Positions 27,949-37,359 of a stretch of DNA of 64,000 nucleotides are shown piece after piece. How positions within the stretch are numbered: position 1 is the first letter of the stretch; each line of letters begins with the position of its first letter. The position numbers were made by a program, and so were the translations under genes. The stretch is from NCBI RefSeq assembly GCF_008801835.1, contig NZ_VZOW01000021.1:1-64000 (forward strand). Direction: 5' to 3'. The DNA is from Cupriavidus pauculus (GTDB lineage: Bacteria > Pseudomonadota > Gammaproteobacteria > Burkholderiales > Burkholderiaceae). The notes beneath the pieces are model-generated. The model ran no database searches. It was not told the origin of the DNA and saw only the letters and a program-made list of their open reading frames with translations.

Positions 27949-29229
27949 TTATTCGACGAACGCGCCGATCGTGAAATACGGGCTGCCGTTGCGGTTTTCG
28001 AGGAAGCCGAATACGCCGCCGGTGAACATGAACTTGCCCGTGATGCCCGCCGTGCCTTCCTTGCGCGTGGTGGTCACGATGCCGGGCGTGGTCTGCGAGA
28101 AGTCGAGCTTCAGCGCGATCGCGCGCGTGGCGTCCGACGCATGGAAGGGATCGAGCATTGCCGCATCGGCACCCACCAGCGCCGTGGTCTTGTATTCGAA
28201 GCTGCTGTCCACGCCGATGTACTCGCCGTTCACGCTGCCCTGCACCGCCGATACCGCCGGCGCCATCATGCCGATGCCGATCTCGTCGTCGGCGCCCAGC
28301 GGCAACTTGTCGGCGCTGGCATAGCCCACGCGGATCATCACCGGCACCAACTGCCCGCGCAGCTTGCCGACGATCAGATACGCGCGGCCCATCACGCCGC
28401 CCAGGCTAGGCGGCTGTTCGCCTTCGTAGTTGGTCGACAGCAGCGTGCCGTTGGCTTGCGGCGCGAACTTGTTGCCCTTCTGCTTGCAGGCGCCGCCGGC
28501 CTTGTTGTCGCACACCGTGAACGATCCGTCGGCAGCCAGCGACATCCTGTAGTCCTGCGCCACCTGCGCAAAGTTCTTGGAAGGGATTTCGTGGAAGCCC
28601 GAGCCGTTGTACACACCGGCAATCTTGCTCAGATCGGTCTCGGTCTGCGCAAAGCCGATGAACTGGAAGTACGGGAACGTGGTGTCCGGCACCGCGCCCG
28701 CGCCCAGCAGTCCGTTGAACTGGATGCGCGCGCCGGGGATGGTGCCGCCCATCACGCCTTCGCCGAGGAACAGCTTGGCCGGACGCGATGCATCGAGGCT
28801 CGCGCCCTGCAACACGAACGCGCACTGATTGAGCTTGTCGGTCGGCAGCGTGGTTTCCTGCGCCAGCGTGCCGGTCATCACGTTCTGGCCGTTGGTCGGG
28901 TCCGAGCGCGTCGGCGAGACCGTGCCGGTGTTGCGTGGCACGGACGAATCGAGGAACGTGACGGCCCAGGTCTTGGCCTGGGTGTCGATCTGCACCTTGA
29001 CCAGTTCGCCGGAGCCGGTGCCGCCGATGTACGGCGTCGAATAGTCGACCGATGCCGGGCACAGGCGCGGCGTCACCGCAGCGGGAGTCGATGTGCCGCC
29101 GCCACCGCCGTCGCCCCCGCCGCACGCGGCGAGCATGGTGAGCGTGGCGAGCGCCAGCGCGATGCGTGGCACCCAGGTGCGCCGCGCGGTGGCGGCATGC
29201 GGACGAAGCGATTGCGGCAGTTCCTGCAT
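27949..29229 (-). CDS. Lipoprotein, probable DUF2957 family (copy 1)
   Basis: A protein of 426 residues. The signal sequence ends in a lipobox (MLAAC) followed by a Gly-rich linker, so it is probably an outer-membrane lipoprotein. It is clearly related to the next upstream product: both share CPA(S/T)(V/L)DY, YxGGxGxGE(L/F)VK(V/I)Q, FAQTETD(L/F)SK(I/V)AG, IVGKLxGxLVP and a C-terminal block beginning LDFSQTTPG or MDFTQAVKPG. I believe this is DUF2957, named from memory. Function unknown. The start follows AAGGAGACA. It is 22 bases upstream of the OmpW gene, so probably one operon. Confidence 0.75.
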   Translation of the reverse strand: MQELPQSLRPHAATARRTWVPRIALALATLTMLAACGGGDGGGGGTSTPAAVTPRLCPASVDYSTPYIGGTGSGELVKVQIDTQAKTWAVTFLDSSVPRNTGTVSPTRSDPTNGQNVMTGTLAQETTLPTDKLNQCAFVLQGASLDASRPAKLFLGEGVMGGTIPGARIQFNGLLGAGAVPDTTFPYFQFIGFAQTETDLSKIAGVYNGSGFHEIPSKNFAQVAQDYRMSLAADGSFTVCDNKAGGACKQKGNKFAPQANGTLLSTNYEGEQPPSLGGVMGRAYLIVGKLRGQLVPVMIRVGYASADKLPLGADDEIGIGMMAPAVSAVQGSVNGEYIGVDSSFEYKTTALVGADAAMLDPFHASDATRAIALKLDFSQTTPGIVTTTRKEGTAGITGKFMFTGGVFGFLENRNGSPYFTIGAFVE

Positions 29230-29284
29230 GATGGTGTCTCCTTGGGGCTTTCTTGTAGGTGTGGCGATGCTGTACGGTGGCCGG

Positions 29285-30652
29285 CTAGCGGCTGGCCACC
29301 GCATTGACGCGGAACGTCGGGTTGGCGTCCGGTCCAAACAGATGTGCGTACACCGGGCCGGTGGTGATGATCGATCCGGTGCGGCCGCTGTTGTCGACGG
29401 TTGCCACCACGCCGGGTTTCACGGCCTGCGTGAAGTCCATCTGGAATCCGCCGGTAGGCGTCAGCGACGGATCCTGTGGATCGATCCAGACGCCGGTGTT
29501 GTCGTGCAGCGACGAGGCCGTGTACTTGAAATCGCTGCCCGAGCCGATATAGCCGCCGTTGGTTACCGAGGTCGAGGTGTTGGTGGTGGCCGACAGCAGC
29601 GCGATGCCCGATTCGTCGTCCACGCTAAGCACGCCCGCGAGCAGGTCGACACGCGCGTAGCCAACGCGAACCAGCAACGGCACCAGCTTGCCTTCGAGCT
29701 TGCCCACGATCAGCACGCCCTTGGCCAGCGAACTCGCACCGGGCAGCCAGGCCGACTTGTAGAAATACGGATAGGGCTGCAGGCTGCTCGGGTCGCTGCT
29801 CTCGAATGCGCCGTCGTTGCCGGGGCGCAATTCCCATGCGTGGCCCGTGGTGACGCAGTCTCCCGATGCGGCAGTGCATGTGCCGTCGGCCTTGAGGGTT
29901 TCGACGGCGCGCGAGATCGCCGGGACGAAGTTGACGCCGATCTGCGTGAAGTCGCCGCCCGATGGCACGAGGTGATAGCCGAGCACGTTGTAGGTGCCGG
30001 CGACCTTGCTGAAATCGGTCTCGGTCTGCGCGAACGCCAGCACCGGATACATCGGGAACGTGGTCGATGGAATCGTGCCGATGCCGCCCAGGCCCGGATC
30101 GTAGGCGATGGTCGCGCCCGGAATGCCGCCGCCGGCCACGCCATTGCCGACGAACAGGATCGGCGGATGCGCGGGATCGATGACGGCTTCCGAAATGCCG
30201 TCGGAAGCGGTGACGGTCTTCAGTTCGTACGCGCAGTTGTTCTGCGCCTCGGTCGGCAGCGGTTTGGACGGATGGGTCATGGTGCCGGTCAGCGTCACGC
30301 CGGCGCGCGTCGGATACACGGTGCCGACGCTCTTGGGCACGGCCGATTCGAGAATCTGGATCCGGTACGTGCCCTTCGCGCTGTCGAGCTGGATCTTCAC
30401 GAATTCCCCGGCGCCGGAGCCGCCGGTGTACGTGGTGTTGTAGTCGAGCGTGGCGGGACACATGGCGGCCACCGGCTGGTTCACGGTGGGGCCGGAAGGC
30501 GTGCACGTGCCATTGGCCGCGCACTGCTGCGCGGCGGCCTGCGGGGTGGTGCCGCCCGGTTCTCCATCGCCGCCGCCGCAGGCTGCGAGTGCGATCGTCA
30601 GGCTTACCCCAGCCAAGGCGAAAATGGTGCGTCGAATATTCGACTGTTGCAT
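29285..30652 (-). CDS. Lipoprotein, probable DUF2957 family (copy 2)
   Basis: A protein of 455 residues with lipobox LAAC at about 22-25 and a Gly-rich linker. It is a diverged paralogue of the following gene (shared blocks listed there), so the pair arose by tandem duplication. Conserved Cys residues (MCPATLDY, QNNCAYEL, DGTCTAASGDC) suggest disulfides in the envelope. GAGGAGACAACC precedes the ATG. No known enzymatic motif is present. The context with an AlkL-like porin suggests binding or transfer of a hydrophobic compound; this is a guess. Confidence 0.73.
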   Translation of the reverse strand: MQQSNIRRTIFALAGVSLTIALAACGGGDGEPGGTTPQAAAQQCAANGTCTPSGPTVNQPVAAMCPATLDYNTTYTGGSGAGEFVKIQLDSAKGTYRIQILESAVPKSVGTVYPTRAGVTLTGTMTHPSKPLPTEAQNNCAYELKTVTASDGISEAVIDPAHPPILFVGNGVAGGGIPGATIAYDPGLGGIGTIPSTTFPMYPVLAFAQTETDFSKVAGTYNVLGYHLVPSGGDFTQIGVNFVPAISRAVETLKADGTCTAASGDCVTTGHAWELRPGNDGAFESSDPSSLQPYPYFYKSAWLPGASSLAKGVLIVGKLEGKLVPLLVRVGYARVDLLAGVLSVDDESGIALLSATTNTSTSVTNGGYIGSGSDFKYTASSLHDNTGVWIDPQDPSLTPTGGFQMDFTQAVKPGVVATVDNSGRTGSIITTGPVYAHLFGPDANPTFRVNAVASR

Positions 30653-30916
30653 GGTTGTCTCCTCGTTCTTATGACCGGCGCCCGGGCTATTCCGGAAGCT
30701 CGCACGGTGGTCGGAATCTCGCGTTTCAATCGCCTGCGCGCAATAGAGCGCTCGTTCCAAACACCGTGGCGGAGCCGTGTACCGTTGTCAGCAAAGCGGC
30801 TGCCGTTCCTGTTCAAACCGCGTGGGCTGCCGTATGCGGACGAATTCAAACGCCCGGTCTTCGCGCGGTGCGCGCATGGCGGATGCATTGCGGTCGCCAT
30901 GCGCAGCGCGGAAGCG

Positions 30917-31813
30917 TCAGAACTTGTATTCGCTGTTGCCGGGATCGAACGCGGATGCGTCGAAGGTCTTTTTCACGGCCTTTTCAAACATGATCTTCTC
31001 GACCATATTGCCGTCGGCGTCCCACGCGGTTTCCGCGCGCGGCCACGGATGCTTGAGATCGAACATCAGTTGCACTTTCTTGGCGTAATACTTCGGCGCG
31101 CCTTCGGGCAGGTCCCATGTCAGCGCCACCATGCGCGCGCCGTGCTCCTGCACGATCTCCACGCGGCTGTATTTTTCGGAAAGCCCCGCGGCGCGCAGCG
31201 TCCTGGCATCGCGCTCGAGCATCGACAACACAAACTGGAAGCCGAGGTCGCGCACCGTGTGGTTCGATTGCGATTTGGCCAGCGTACCGTCGATTGCGGT
31301 CCAGATCGACGTGAAGCCCATGATGCCGCCGAGGTGGCCGTACATCTCATCCTTGCGCTTGGTTTCGTCGTAGATGATTTCCTGGCCCGACTGCGCGCCG
31401 TTGGGCAGCCACTTCGCATAGAGCTGCCGCGGCAGATGACGGTAGCGGATCATCATGCGCGCGGGCTTGTCTTGCCATTGGCCGTTGAGCCGTTCCTGGC
31501 GCGTCATCCAGTATTCGTATTCGGGATAGCGGTTGATTTCCTGCCGCGCCCACGTCAGCAGCGCCTCGGGCTGCAGTGCCTCGAACACCGCGATCACCTG
31601 CGCGTCGGACATCGCCGCGAGTTCTCCGTTGGCAATCTGCTTGCCGAACAGCGCGGTCTGCTGCGAAGTCGGCAAGCCATCGTACGGGGTGGGTGCGCGC
31701 GCGCTCTGGGCGGCGGGTGCGCCTTGCGCGTGGGCTTCGAACAGCGCGCCAGTCGGCGCCGCCAGACATCCGAGCACACCGCCAAACGCGGCGATCACAA
31801 ACAGCTGCTTCAT
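30917..31813 (-). CDS. DUF1571-family secreted protein
   Basis: A protein of 298 residues. A signal peptide (cleavage near AHA-Q, residue 29-30) leads to a domain with YEYWMTRQERLNGQWQ, MMIRYRHLPRQLYAKWLPNG and GQEIIYDE, the pattern I recognise as DUF1571. It has a LolA-like flavour: one-domain periplasmic proteins that may bind lipids. It is transcribed in the same direction as the lipoprotein and OmpW genes, 264 bases away. No catalytic residues can be named. Confidence 0.72.
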   Translation of the reverse strand: MKQLFVIAAFGGVLGCLAAPTGALFEAHAQGAPAAQSARAPTPYDGLPTSQQTALFGKQIANGELAAMSDAQVIAVFEALQPEALLTWARQEINRYPEYEYWMTRQERLNGQWQDKPARMMIRYRHLPRQLYAKWLPNGAQSGQEIIYDETKRKDEMYGHLGGIMGFTSIWTAIDGTLAKSQSNHTVRDLGFQFVLSMLERDARTLRAAGLSEKYSRVEIVQEHGARMVALTWDLPEGAPKYYAKKVQLMFDLKHPWPRAETAWDADGNMVEKIMFEKAVKKTFDASAFDPGNSEYKF

Positions 31814-32022
31814 TGCGTGTCTCCATTATTTTTGGCAAGACGCAGCCCTCCCGCCTGTCCGGTGACGGCGGGTGACACGCGCACCGGAACCGTGGCGCGC
31901 AGCGGGGTCACGCCTCGCGTGTTGCGTGGCGAATCAGGTTGTCGGAATCGAAAGCGACGGGTGCCGTCGCGGCTCGCTGCTGCATGCGCGGCGGTCCTGG
32001 TGGAGACCGCCGCGGCGTGCGG

Positions 32023-32964
32023 CTAGGTCCGGGGGCGGGTGCGCATCCAGTCGTCGAGCGGATTGCTGGGGAAGGTCGCGCAGTGCTCGCGGCGCACCGC
32101 CATGCTGGCGGTGGCCGAGCGCGTCGCGCCCTCGTTGCGGACGGCGCGCGCACTGCGTCGGGCGCGGCCCATCGCGGCGGCCGTGGCTGCGGCGGCCTGC
32201 TGGGCTTCACTCTCCACCGTAGCGGCCATCGCGGCGAGCTGGGCCTGTTCGTCGGCGTGTTGGGTCTCGCCGATTTCGAACACCTCCTGCAGCGCGCCCA
32301 GTTCCTGCATCGCGGGCGATGGCGCCTTGAGGGCGGCCACCACCATCGATGTCAGCTGCGCCAGGATCTGCGCATCGCTCATCCGCTTGCCTTGCGTGAA
32401 CGCCGGCATCAGGTTGCCGAGTTCGTCGCCAGCCAGCACGCCGGCCAGCGCCTTGAGCGCGAAATGCAGGCGCCAGCCCAGCTCCTGGCGCGGCACGTCG
32501 GGCAACGCGCGCGCAAACGCTTCGAAGAAGCGGCCGAAGACGGGCGCGTAGTGCCCCATCAGCCAGGACTGGATGAACGGGGACGTATCGGAATACACGC
32601 GCCCGAGCAGGCGCAGGAACGACGGCCCACCGACTTCGGGCTCGCGCGCCATCTGCAGCGCGGGCACGAACAGTGCGCCCATCACGTGTTCGCAGCGGAT
32701 CTCGTTACCCGGCCAGCGCGCCTCGCATGCATCGAGCAAGGCCAGCCTGCGGACATTGAGCGGATCCAGCCGGCGCCCAAGCACCGACTGCATCATGATT
32801 TCTTTGCTGCGGAAGTGATAATTGACGGCGGCCAGATTGACGATCGCGCGGGAAGTCACCTGCCTGAGCGATGTCGCTTCGTAGCCTACCTCGATGAACA
32901 ACTTCTCGGTCGCATCCAGGATGCGAGCCTTGGTATCTCCTGCCGTGGTTTTCCCGGTCTTCAT
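32023..32964 (-). CDS. TetR-family regulator with long C-terminal tail
   Basis: A protein of 313 residues, longer than the usual 190-230. The helix-turn-helix spans about 12-58 (ARILDATEKLFIEVGYEATS, then VNLAAVNYHFRSKE). A ligand domain runs to about 215. The last 90 residues are an Ala- and Arg-rich extension (QQAAAATAAAMGRARRSARA) unlike the family. The ligand domain resembles TetR proteins of fatty-acid or steroid gene clusters. By position it probably controls the surrounding oxidoreductase genes. Confidence 0.85.
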   Translation of the reverse strand: MKTGKTTAGDTKARILDATEKLFIEVGYEATSLRQVTSRAIVNLAAVNYHFRSKEIMMQSVLGRRLDPLNVRRLALLDACEARWPGNEIRCEHVMGALFVPALQMAREPEVGGPSFLRLLGRVYSDTSPFIQSWLMGHYAPVFGRFFEAFARALPDVPRQELGWRLHFALKALAGVLAGDELGNLMPAFTQGKRMSDAQILAQLTSMVVAALKAPSPAMQELGALQEVFEIGETQHADEQAQLAAMAATVESEAQQAAAATAAAMGRARRSARAVRNEGATRSATASMAVRREHCATFPSNPLDDWMRTRPRT

Positions 32965-33166
32965 GGGGGCGTCTCTCGCTCAAATACCGCTGTGGACCCC
33001 TGCAAAAAAATTTCATCCACGACCGCCTTGGCTCCGAGCTCTATCGGCATACGGATGCTTGAAACGGTTGTAGGGAGCCTATCTACGACTCCGTCCGTTT
33101 CACAAGACCATTTTTCGAGGACTTGCTCTAAATTGCAAGCCACAATTCTGCATGTCGATACACGCA

Positions 33167-34762
33167 TCACGCGGTGATGGTCCGGGCAAACGAGTCAGCA
33201 TTCTGCGCCGTCAAAGCGAACACTGACAATTGGGGGTTGGCACCGATGCTGGTAGGAAACACCGATCCATCGAATACAAAAAGATTCGACAGTTGATGAT
33301 GCTGGCCGGCGCTGTTGACCACGCCCCGTTTTGGGTCGTCGCTCATCGCGCAGCCGCCCATCAGGTGCGCCGTGAACAGCAGCGCGCGAAATTTTTTCAA
33401 AGGCAGTTCGTCGATGGCTTTGCGCGCCTGCGCCCAGCTTTTGTAGTACGTCGCATCGAGGTGGGCCGGACGCACGCGCAGCGCGCCCGCCGCGAACTGC
33501 GCTTCGGCCATGCTCAGATACGCGCGCCGCACGCCATCCCAGACGTAGTCGCCGAGGTCGTAGTCGAGCACGGGACTGCCATCGTCGGCCACGCGCACGC
33601 GCCCGCCAGGACTTTCCGCCACGAAGCCGTCGCGCAGCAGCGCCAGCATCGCGTTGGTATGCGGCAGCGCCGCCATCTCCCGCTGCAGGTCGTCGCCAAT
33701 TGCATTGAACACCCCGGCGCTGATGCCCGGAAACATCGGCGGCACCTCGAGCTTGAAGCCCATGCGGCCGGTGGCGCCATCGCGCCATTGGAAATGATCC
33801 GATGCCACCGATTGCGGGGCGCCATAGTACGGATCGATTTTATTTGGCATTTCCGCAATGCTTAAATTCACCGGATGAATAAATGTCCGGCGTCCGGTCT
33901 GTTCGTGCGGATCGGGCACGCGCGACCGCAGCAGCAGCGCCGGCGTATTGATCGCCCCGCCGGCCGCGATCACGTACTTGGCGCGGATGGTCACGGCGAT
34001 GCCGGTGGGCGTGTAGCCGTCGTGGCCGATGGCATCGGCGGTCAGGCCGCGCACCGTCTTGCCGTCGTGGTCGATCGCGCGCGCGCGCAGCCGATGCACC
34101 AGCGTGGCGCCGTGCGCGAGCGCGGTGGGAATGGTCGATACCAGCATCGACTGCTTGGCGTTGACGGGACACCCGAAGCCGCAATATCCCGAATTCCAGC
34201 AGCCTTTGACGTTGCGCGGAATTACATGCCATTCCCAACCGAGCTTCTCGCAGCCCGCGCGCAGCACCGCGTTGTTGGGATTCGCATCCATTGCCCACGG
34301 CGCCATGTTGAGTCGCGCTTCGATCTTTTCGAACCACGGCGCCATGTCGGCTTCGCCATGGCCGTTCACCGCGTGCTCGGCGGCCCAGTGCGCCAGCGTT
34401 TGCGGCGGCGTGCGAAAGCTCGACGACCAGTTCACGGTCGTGCTGCCGCCGACCGAGCGGCCCTGCAGGATGGCGATGGCGCCGTCCGACGTGGCGCGCG
34501 CCGCCGCCTCCTGATACAGCTCGCGATAGGCGCGCGCCTCGTCCATGTCGCGGAAGCTGTCTGAGGTGTGCAGACCGCCCTCTTCCACCATCAGCACCTT
34601 GAGTCCGGCCTCGCTGAGCCGTTCGGCCGCAATGCCGCCGCCCGCGCCGGTGCCGACGATCACGACGTCGGCGTCGAATGTGCGCGGCGCGGTGAAGGTG
34701 GCAGCGTCCAGAACCTTCCAGCCGGACGCGATGCCGGCGCTATAGATATCGTTGATGGCCAT
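33167..34762 (-). CDS. GMC-family FAD-dependent oxidoreductase
   Basis: A protein of 531 residues. The FAD-binding Rossmann motif is at about 34-42 (VIVGTGAGGGIAAERL). Other family blocks are VGGSTTVNWSSSFR near 105, a Cys cluster (GCWNSGYCGFGCPV), AAGGAINTPALLLRS and the C-terminal active-site region NPQLSVFALTAQNAD. GMC enzymes oxidise alcohols, sterols or sugars. Ten bases upstream is a small Tat-signal protein gene, as in dehydrogenases that have a separate small subunit. A periplasm-facing or membrane-bound alcohol dehydrogenase is the best guess. Confidence 0.88.
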   Translation of the reverse strand: MAINDIYSAGIASGWKVLDAATFTAPRTFDADVVIVGTGAGGGIAAERLSEAGLKVLMVEEGGLHTSDSFRDMDEARAYRELYQEAAARATSDGAIAILQGRSVGGSTTVNWSSSFRTPPQTLAHWAAEHAVNGHGEADMAPWFEKIEARLNMAPWAMDANPNNAVLRAGCEKLGWEWHVIPRNVKGCWNSGYCGFGCPVNAKQSMLVSTIPTALAHGATLVHRLRARAIDHDGKTVRGLTADAIGHDGYTPTGIAVTIRAKYVIAAGGAINTPALLLRSRVPDPHEQTGRRTFIHPVNLSIAEMPNKIDPYYGAPQSVASDHFQWRDGATGRMGFKLEVPPMFPGISAGVFNAIGDDLQREMAALPHTNAMLALLRDGFVAESPGGRVRVADDGSPVLDYDLGDYVWDGVRRAYLSMAEAQFAAGALRVRPAHLDATYYKSWAQARKAIDELPLKKFRALLFTAHLMGGCAMSDDPKRGVVNSAGQHHQLSNLFVFDGSVFPTSIGANPQLSVFALTAQNADSFARTITA

Positions 34763-34772
34763 GGTCGGGTGC

Positions 34773-35366
34773 TCAGCTGTGGAGGGCGCGATATACCGCG
34801 GGATTGGGGCCGGGATAGCCGCTCGCTTGCCAGGTGTCGGGCATCACGAAATAGGCCACGCTGGTCAGCTTGACCAGCACCACGCCGCCCGCGTTGAGTG
34901 TGGCGAGGCGGCTGGCACGCCAGCGCGCCAGGAACGCGCGCACCTGCTCGGGCGTCGCCTGGTCCCACGGCGAGCGCACGCCGGCGATCGCCCAGCGCAA
35001 TGGCGTGCTCGACAGCAGGTCCAGCAGCTTGCGCAGTTCGTGCTGGCCGTTTTGTCCCATCGCCGCCAGCGTGCCGTCGATGTTTTTGAGCGCGGCGGCA
35101 ATGCGCGCATCGCGCACCTTCGCTTCGACGTGCTGCAGATCGCTGGCGATGGCCGGTAGCAGCGCGCGAAACAGCGCCACGTCCGCGGGACGCAGGAAGG
35201 CCATGCCGGGATGCGGCGGCGTTTCCGAGGTCGAACAGCCGGTCAGTCCGGGCAGCAGCGCGCTGCACGCGAAGGCTGCGGAAAACCCTGCGCCGACCTT
35301 CAGAAACTGGCGGCGCGACGGATGGGACGGCGGCGCATGCGGCGCGCGGCGCAATGGTGTGGGCAT
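34773..35366 (-). CDS. Tat-signal small subunit-like protein partner of the GMC oxidoreductase
   Basis: A protein of 197 residues. The twin-arginine signal (SRRQFLKVGAGFSAAF) ends in a lipobox-like TGCS at about 42-45. The mature part resembles gluconate 2-dehydrogenase subunit 3-type proteins (FLRPADVALFRALLPAI), which help export or assemble a GMC catalytic subunit. The GMC protein has no export signal of its own, so it might travel with this partner. The start was placed at the ATG after GGAGACAAC. Confidence 0.72.
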   Translation of the reverse strand: MPTPLRRAPHAPPSHPSRRQFLKVGAGFSAAFACSALLPGLTGCSTSETPPHPGMAFLRPADVALFRALLPAIASDLQHVEAKVRDARIAAALKNIDGTLAAMGQNGQHELRKLLDLLSSTPLRWAIAGVRSPWDQATPEQVRAFLARWRASRLATLNAGGVVLVKLTSVAYFVMPDTWQASGYPGPNPAVYRALHS

Positions 35367-35635
35367 GTTGTCTCCGTGTGTCTTTTCTTCTATGCGATGG
35401 CGTGCCGCGCAGCGTTGGGTACGCACTGCCATGACAGCGTTGCGATTCTGCCGAAGCGGCCGAAGATTTTTTTCTTTGTCGCATGGGTTTCAAACGCACG
35501 ACCGACCGCCTTGGTCCGTGCCGCTTTGTTGTCGTGCGCGCCGTTTCATGTGATGCCTCAGTCGCTGGAAAACCCTCGGAAATAGAGCAATTCTTCAAAC
35601 CAGCGGATTGACCGGCCGGACATCGGTGCCTAGGA

Positions 35636-35677
35636 TGACATCGAACAATGTCACAATCAATGGTGTCATTGATGTCA
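35636..35677. promoter_or_regulatory. Cluster of nested inverted repeats, candidate operator
   Basis: TGACAT (35636-35641) pairs with ATGTCA (35648-35653). ATCAATG (35656-35662) pairs perfectly with CATTGAT (35667-35673). A further ATGTCA follows at 35672-35677. The cluster is AT-rich against its surroundings and sits between the divergent GMC/small-subunit and monooxygenase genes. The regulator could be the TetR or MerR protein of this region. Confidence 0.55.
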
Positions 35678-35733
35678 CGCCGCCGCTTCTGCCGCTACGA
35701 CGACGTCAATGCGCCCCACTGGAATGCGCCCCA

Positions 35734-37308
35734 ATGAATGCACCCGTGGATCTGCCAAGCCACCTGTCCCAAGCGCCATCGTCCGAGGTGGTATGCGATA
35801 TCGCCATCATCGGCAGCGGCTTTGCCGGGCTCGGCATGGGTATCCGCCTCAAGCAATCGGGCGTCGATGACTTCCTGATTTTCGAGAAGGCCGATTCGGT
35901 GGGCGGTACCTGGCGTGACAACCACTACCCCGGCTGTGCGTGCGACGTGCAATCGCATCTCTATTCGTTTTCGTTCGCGCCAAATCCCGACTGGTCGCGC
36001 ATGTTTTCCACGCAGCCGGAAATCCGCCGCTATCTGGAGCACTGCACCGATCGCTTCGACTTGCGCGATCACCTGCGCTTTGGCCACGAACTGCGGCATG
36101 CGCAGTGGGATGGCGCGGCGGCGGTCTGGCGGCTGGAGATGGCCGACGGGCGGCGCGTGCGGGCGCGCGTGCTGATTTCGGGCATGGGCGGCCTGAGCCG
36201 TCCGTCGATTCCCGATATCCCCGGCCTCGCATCGTTTGCCGGCACCACGTTTCATTCGCAGCAGTGGCGTCACGACTATCCGCTGCAGGGCAAGCGCGTG
36301 GCGGTCATCGGCACCGGCGCCAGCGCGATCCAGTTCGTGCCGCAGATCGCACCGCAGGTGGCGCAACTCGACCTCTACCAGCGCACGCCGCCGTGGATCA
36401 TGCCCAAGCCCGACCGCGTGGTGAGCCGCGCCGAGCGCTGGTTGTTCCGGCACCTGCCGTTCACGCAGACGCTGATGCGCACCGGCCTGTACTGGATGCT
36501 GGAATCGCGCGTGCTCGGCTTTGTCATTCATCCGAAGCTGATGAAGGCCGTGGAGCGCGTGGCGCGTCGTCATCTGAAGAAGCAGGTGGCGGACCCGCAG
36601 CTGCGCCAGACGCTGACGCCGGACTACACCATCGGCTGCAAGCGCGTGCTGATCTCCAATGACTATTATCCGGCGCTGTCGCGCAGCAATGTCGATGTGG
36701 TGACGACGGGCATCGACCATATCGAAGCCGACGCCGTGGTGATGCGCGACGGCACGCGGCGGCCAGCCGACGCGATCATCTTCGGCACCGGTTTTCACGC
36801 GACCGATCCGTTGCCGCGTGGCGTGATCGTCGGACGCGACGGGCGCGATCTGCTCGATGCGTGGCGCGATGGCGCCGAGGCGTACCTGGGCACCACGGTG
36901 GCCGGTTTTCCGAACCTGTTCCTGATCGTTGGACCGAACACCGGGCTCGGACACAGCTCGATGGTGTTCATGATCGAGTCGCAAGTGACATACGTGCTCG
37001 ACGCCCTGCGCCAGATGCGGCGCGAACGCGTGCAGGCAGTCGACGTGCGGCCGCCCGTGCAGGCGTCGTTCAATCGCGGCATCCAGCAGAAGCTCGGCCA
37101 TGCGATCTGGGCGGCGGGCGGCTGCGCCAGCTGGTACATCGATCCGCGCAGCAACAAGAACACTACGCTCTGGCCCGGATTCACATGGCAGTTCCGCCGC
37201 GCGACACAGCGCTTTCGCATGGCCGATTACGAACGCTGGCCAGTGCGCCACACCAGCGTCGAGCCGCTTGCCCAACCGAACCCATCCACGGCCGCCGTGC
37301 GCGCCTGA
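35734..37308 (+). CDS. Baeyer-Villiger-type flavin-containing monooxygenase
   Basis: A protein of 524 residues. It has two Rossmann motifs (IIGSGFAGLGMGIRL near 25 for FAD, and VIGTGASAIQFVPQI near 195 for NADPH). Between them is a Baeyer-Villiger-like fingerprint, FAGTTFHSQQWRHD. Also typical are GGTWRDNHYPGCACD and FGTGFHATDP. Such enzymes insert oxygen next to a ketone to give an ester, or oxidise other soft atoms. The SDR and hydrolase genes that follow could make the ketone and cleave the ester. The start MNAPVDLP fits family length; the upstream frame extension is not conserved in character. Confidence 0.9.
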   Translation: MNAPVDLPSHLSQAPSSEVVCDIAIIGSGFAGLGMGIRLKQSGVDDFLIFEKADSVGGTWRDNHYPGCACDVQSHLYSFSFAPNPDWSRMFSTQPEIRRYLEHCTDRFDLRDHLRFGHELRHAQWDGAAAVWRLEMADGRRVRARVLISGMGGLSRPSIPDIPGLASFAGTTFHSQQWRHDYPLQGKRVAVIGTGASAIQFVPQIAPQVAQLDLYQRTPPWIMPKPDRVVSRAERWLFRHLPFTQTLMRTGLYWMLESRVLGFVIHPKLMKAVERVARRHLKKQVADPQLRQTLTPDYTIGCKRVLISNDYYPALSRSNVDVVTTGIDHIEADAVVMRDGTRRPADAIIFGTGFHATDPLPRGVIVGRDGRDLLDAWRDGAEAYLGTTVAGFPNLFLIVGPNTGLGHSSMVFMIESQVTYVLDALRQMRRERVQAVDVRPPVQASFNRGIQQKLGHAIWAAGGCASWYIDPRSNKNTTLWPGFTWQFRRATQRFRMADYERWPVRHTSVEPLAQPNPSTAAVRA

Positions 37309-37359
37309 AAGCGCGCGCCGGCGTCCCACATCGGCGCCGGCACGCCGCATCGTCAGAAA

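Noticed and set aside
29093..32026. A 977-codon plus-strand open frame over three minus-strand genes
   Set aside because: The minus-strand genes have signal peptides, lipoboxes and ribosome sites; the plus frame has none and is low-complexity Arg/Gly/His.
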